From Parasponia andersonii (lineage: Eukaryota > Streptophyta > Magnoliopsida > Rosales > Cannabaceae): a DNA stretch of 64,000 bases. Positions within the stretch are counted from its first letter, which is position 1; every line of letters starts with the position of its first letter. Shown piece by piece: positions 60,108 through 64,000 of this stretch. The translations under genes and the position numbers were made by a program. The stretch covers positions 423,333 to 487,332 of the forward strand of contig JXTB01000315.1 of assembly GCA_002914805.1 (NCBI GenBank). Direction: 5' to 3'. Under the pieces are notes generated by a model. That model worked only from the letters and a program-made list of their open reading frames with translations. It was not told where the DNA came from and searched no databases.

Positions 60108-61100
60108 TAGAGATGTTAACGTGGGACAGGTTGATCCGATTCACACAAATGTAAGTCTATGACCGACCCGTAACATATAATAAAAGTCGAGTTGGGCCTT
60201 ATTAATAGGCTCATTAGCCGAGCCCGTATTTCTACCAGCTCACATTTAATTTAAAAATATATTTTTTAATAAAAATTTTTAAAACATCTTAATTAAACAT
60301 TTTCATTAATTTGATTTTAATGTTATTTATTTATGTTTATTTTCAATTTATTCAAATATTGAAAAAGAATATGAATGAGTCTTAGGCCCATATTTTAGTC
60401 CACATAGCACATATTCGATATTTCGATATTTGGGAAAAATTTATCAATATCCGTTTTCAAAACCATATTTTCATAAATACCCATTTTTAATTTTATTTTA
60501 TAAATATCATTTTTTTAATTTTATTTTGTAAATACCCGTTTTTATACTCATTTTTAGAGAAATATAGACTACCGTTGTTTTACACATCATGCTTTAAATA
60601 TATACTGTGGTTTATATTTCATGAATAAAAATTATAGTAAAAATTTGCACACATTTAAAATGTATACTATAGGTCAAATTTATAATGAAAAATGTAATTT
60701 GTGGTAAATATATACAATGTAAATGTATACCGTTCATAGTTTACATATGAAATGTGTACCTTATGAATAAATTTTACATTGTAAATATGGGTCACTCATA
60801 TTTTGCGTATGAAATGTGAAACATAAAAATAATAGATATTTTTGAAAAAGAAATTAAAAACGGGCATTTATGAAAATAAGTTTTAAAAATAAGTACTAAG
60901 CGTAAACTTCTCTTGATATTTTAAAACATAAAACACAACGAAATTAGTCTACATTTTGGCCCACATAAGCATAGCCCACTTAGGCCTACATAAAATATTG
61001 GTTGGGCTTGTAAACCGTGTCCGATCTCTTAATAAGAATATGGGTTGAGTCTTAGGCCTCGTACAAAGTCCGTGTGGATCCAAACCACTTTACATTTCTA
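60108..61100. mobile_element. Non-autonomous element with imperfect terminal inverted repeats
   Basis: The left end AGAGATGTTAACGTGG...TTGATCC...CACAC corresponds to the inverse of the right end AGAAATGTAAAGTGG...TGGATCC...ACAC. Inward, CCGA/GGGCC-rich segments on both sides (GAGTTGGGCCTTATTAATAG; inverse of right AGACTCAACCCATATTCTTA) look like further subterminal pairs. There is no transposase frame. A second inverted-repeat element sits inside it. Confidence 0.5.
60430..60905. mobile_element. Nested foldback element inside the 60108-61100 element
   Basis: Left arm 60452-60510 (TTTTCATAAATACCCATTTT) pairs with the inverse of the right arm at about 60840-60900 (TTTTCATAAATGCCCGTTTT) at high similarity over about 60 bp. 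The central part contains degenerate repeats of ATGAAATGTG/ATTTACATTGTA-like sequence. Its position between the arms of the outer element suggests later insertion. Confidence 0.55.
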
Positions 61101-62182
61101 CAATAAATAAATAATTGGCAAAATCATTGTATTTTTTAGATGACTCTCTTTTGTGTTCTTTTTACACTCTTCAATCTCGCTATTTGACGTGCGGATTTTT
61201 TTATGATATATTATTTTAGTAAGTTATGAAACTAATTAGTAAAATTTATGTATCAAGCAACGAGAGAGAAAGAATATGGAACAAATAGAATATTTTAGCA
61301 TTCCTCTTATAAGATATAATTTTGTGAGTTTAAAGATGACTGTAAAGTGGCTTATGTAGAATTTCACTTCCTTTGGTAGGTAATAGAAAGAGATTTGGAT
61401 GGATTATTAATTTGAGTTGAAATGATATTTTTAGGACTATTTTTCTAAATAATTTTTTTAAGAGTTATCATTATAATTATGGTGGTCAATGATCATAGCA
61501 ACACTTACTGTTGGTCATGATAAATAACAACAATGTTGGTCATGATAAATAACAACAATGATTATTTGTCATAATATTGTTATTGTTATTATGATTGGTC
61601 ATAATTAAAATAATAACTTTGCTATATTTCGTAAGGGAGATTAAAGAAAGATTAGGGCATAAAAGAAGCAAAAAAAGAGAAATAAGGTTGTTTAGAAGAA
61701 AAGAAAAAGGAAAAGAAAAGAAAAAAAAAAAAGAAAAAAAGAGAGGGAAAAACAATTGTTGAGCCCACAAAACTTTTTTCCTCCATTATTGAGAGAAAAA
61801 GGAAAGGAAAGAAACTTAATTAATGAGTTTAATTTACTAAATTAATCATACATATTAAATTTAAAAATAATAGTATAGAGCGACAAATATTCATTTTAAA
61901 ATAAACCAGTTTTATTTTGTGTTTACGTGCCAAATAACTATAGAAAAAAAATACTTTTCTTTCTATCTTATATATTTTTTATCTTTCGTATTTTTTCTGT
62001 CTCTCTTATTTCGTTTCCTCTTCTACCAAACATAGCTTAAAAGTATAATCTTGAAAACTACTTTTAAAAGGGTCTATTTACTACGAAATTCGAAATGGCT
62101 TGCTTGTTTCCTTTTGTTATTACGAACTTAAAAAGTTTTTAGAAAAATATTATTTTTAAAAATAGTAATTAGTAATTGGTAA
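61101..62182. other. Gene-free spacer with purine-rich DNA
   Basis: Contains two adjacent copies of a 25-bp unit (61509-61533 and 61534-61558, TGTTGGTCATGATAAATAAC...) and a long GA-rich stretch at about 61640-61760. Near 62020-62041 the inverse strand reads AAGCTATGTTTGGTAGAAGA, like the end of the insertion in the copy-3 promoter, so another member of that foldback family may end here. Confidence 0.4.
61509..61558 (+). repeat. Two tandem copies of a 25-bp unit
   Basis: The unit TGTTGGTCATGATAAATAAC plus ACAA-A is repeated exactly twice without a gap. The flanks contain looser variants (TTGTCATAATATTGTTATTG). Confidence 0.9.
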
Positions 62183-64000
62183 TGTCACGACCTAAAACCC
62201 GGACCAGTGGCAGAAGGAGAATTTCACAAAGATGGGAAATTCCTTGATTTACTTGAAAAGTATCAAAAGTTCTAGTTTTTATAAAATAGTCAATTTAAAT
62301 AACATAATTGAAAGTTTATCCCGTGAACCACTCTCACAGTTCGTATACACCATTAAACATAGATCGAATAATTATTTAAAAATGCGAAATCAAATATAAT
62401 TTCAAGCAACATCATCATCTACAACGAAACTCAAATCTCAGAATGGTATACATAGGTTCACAGACAAAATAGAAAGTAATAATCTTAGTTCAATACTAAC
62501 AAAAAACCCAAATAATCCAAACATCACTACAACAAGTTTCTAGTATTATAAAGAAATGAACTACAATCAAGATAACCTTTTACTCCTCTTGATCATCGAG
62601 ATCGTACTGGATACCACCTAAGGAAGAAAGTAGAAGGGGTAAGCATAAAATTCCCAGTAGGAAAAATAATTACCTGGTCGAAAATATTTTAGTGATGGAG
62701 AATTCCTGCATAGTTAGTTTAGTCCAAAACATACATATATATATATAATCCAAACCGGAAATCCATATATATATATATATATAAAAGCAGTGTAATCAAA
62801 ACCATTTAATCCATATGCACATGACATAAATCAACTCATACCCGTGAGCTCTCGTCCTCTTATCTGTAGAAATCCAGGATGATGGCACTAAGTATATCTA
62901 ACAGTCTGCTTGATACCTAAGCCCATACCCAGAGGGGACACCCATGTGTCGCCTACCAAATCTGGAAGGGCAACCGAATTACCTACGTCTGTCAAATGGG
63001 GAGGTAATCAGAAGTAACAAAATCCTGCGCGGGTTTACGAACTCTACACCGATGGTGAGGCACGCAGCGCCACTCTGTAAACCTACGATGCTAATACGAT
63101 GCTCATGTATGATCCTATGACACGTGCAATACAGAACTGAAGTGTGAAAGTAATCATGCTCTAGTTTTTCGGTAAAATCAGCATTCTAGGTTTTTATAGA
63201 AAAACGGGCAGCATAATGACGCTATTTTTAATATACCTAAAATAACCTGCACTCAGAAAATTCTTAGAGCAATACAGCATATATCTCATACAATCAATTC
63301 CCATCACAAATATTTAAATAGTCTAGAAATCACATTATTCTCATATATTGCAGAAAGTAAGTTTTATTCGAAAATGATATAAAACAGAGGTAATTGAATC
63401 CCTACCTCACTATTGAATCCTCAAGGTGTCGTTGACGATCACCCGAAGGGTCGGGAACCAATTCTAGGCCCTCGATCATCCTCTTGTGAAAAACCAACTT
63501 CTCACCGGAGCTTCAATTCCACAAACGGACTTCTTCACTGAATTCCTAGCATCCAAAATAGCTAAGTTAGATATATAACTTGTCCAATTAGGGTCCGAGA
63601 CCACACTAGGCCGGTGGCACATAAAGCGAGGTAAATCTCGACCGTCTGATCTCGATTTCCGTGCCGGTCACCAAACATAGGCAATATATATATATATATA
63701 TATATCAAATTTCTCTATTTTTTGAGTACAATTCAAAAATGACAACAAAAACATAATCCAACAGCCGAATCAAAAAGTTAAACTTAAACTCGAAATACCC
63801 AAAAATGGTAACTTTCAATCCGGACAAAATTGAGTTGAGATATATATATATATATACATTGATGATCCTTGCGACGAGACGAATCCAACAGGACTAGTTG
63901 GAGGTCGAATGGTGGCTGAAATTGTTGCCGGCGGCCAAAAATCCGATTTGGGCCTTTTGGTGCTTTTCCGACGACAACCGGGGACGGGCGGCAGAGCTTC
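62183..64000 (-). mobile_element. Chromovirus-type LTR running off the window edge
   Basis: It begins TGTCACGACC, preceded by GGTAA (62178-62182) as the likely first copy of a target duplication. It resembles the LTRs at 2274 and 11577 over much of its length, for example the stretch at 63520-63660 with CACTGAATTC, CTAAGTTAGATATATAACTT and GGTGGCACATAAAGCGAG. It contains TA microsatellites at about 62733-62786 and 63683-63705. The other end is outside the window, so it could be a solo LTR or the 3' LTR of a longer element. Confidence 0.75.

Noticed and set aside
1..64000. CRISPR arrays, tRNA or rRNA genes
   Set aside because: No regularly spaced repeats and no recognisable tRNA or rRNA sequence was seen by eye. 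A tRNA scan was not possible, so a tRNA gene could have been missed.

Overview
The window is nuclear DNA of a flowering plant, almost certainly a eudicot. It is AT-rich, has GT-AG introns and long gene-poor stretches, and contains retrotransposon LTRs and foldback elements. The species is not resolved. Three full protein-coding genes at 25.6-53 kb lie in the same order as I recall for Arabidopsis At3g14570 - At3g14580 - At3g14590: a CALS8/GSL04-like callose synthase, a P-class PPR protein and an NTMC2T6-type SMP/C2 protein.

Left part (1-25 kb): a dispersed tandem array of four copies of a single-exon gene encoding a very acidic protein of about 180 residues that I cannot assign to a named family. 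Copy 2 (10784-11332) is intact. Copy 1 (1845-4899) is broken and split by a 2.5 kb solo LTR. Copy 3 (17169-17687) has a nonsense change 11 codons before the ancestral stop. Copy 4 (20813-21361) carries two small frame-changing lesions that cancel each other. All four keep a recognisable promoter: ordered sequence blocks over roughly 350-400 bp and a TATTTAAA box 112-149 bp before the ATG. This array is the least explained and most interesting part of the window. Between the copies lie a deleted Ty3/gypsy chromovirus (11577-14458) with a chromodomain remnant, and a small Copia-type LTR element (8724-9815).

Middle part (25.6-53 kb): the callose synthase gene has 41 coding exons that join in frame to 1940 codons. 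Its 3.6 kb intron 17 carries a 5'-truncated LINE. It is followed by the intronless PPR gene on the same strand and, convergently, by the 12-exon SMP/C2 gene on the minus strand.

Right part (53.4-64 kb): no gene was found. It holds a reverse-transposon RNase H fragment interrupted by a foldback element, two further foldback elements (one nested inside the other) plus a separate one near 57.5 kb, and the start of a third chromovirus-type LTR that runs off the window.

Exon borders were worked out by hand from reading frame, GT-AG signals and remembered family conservation. No alignment or database search was possible.
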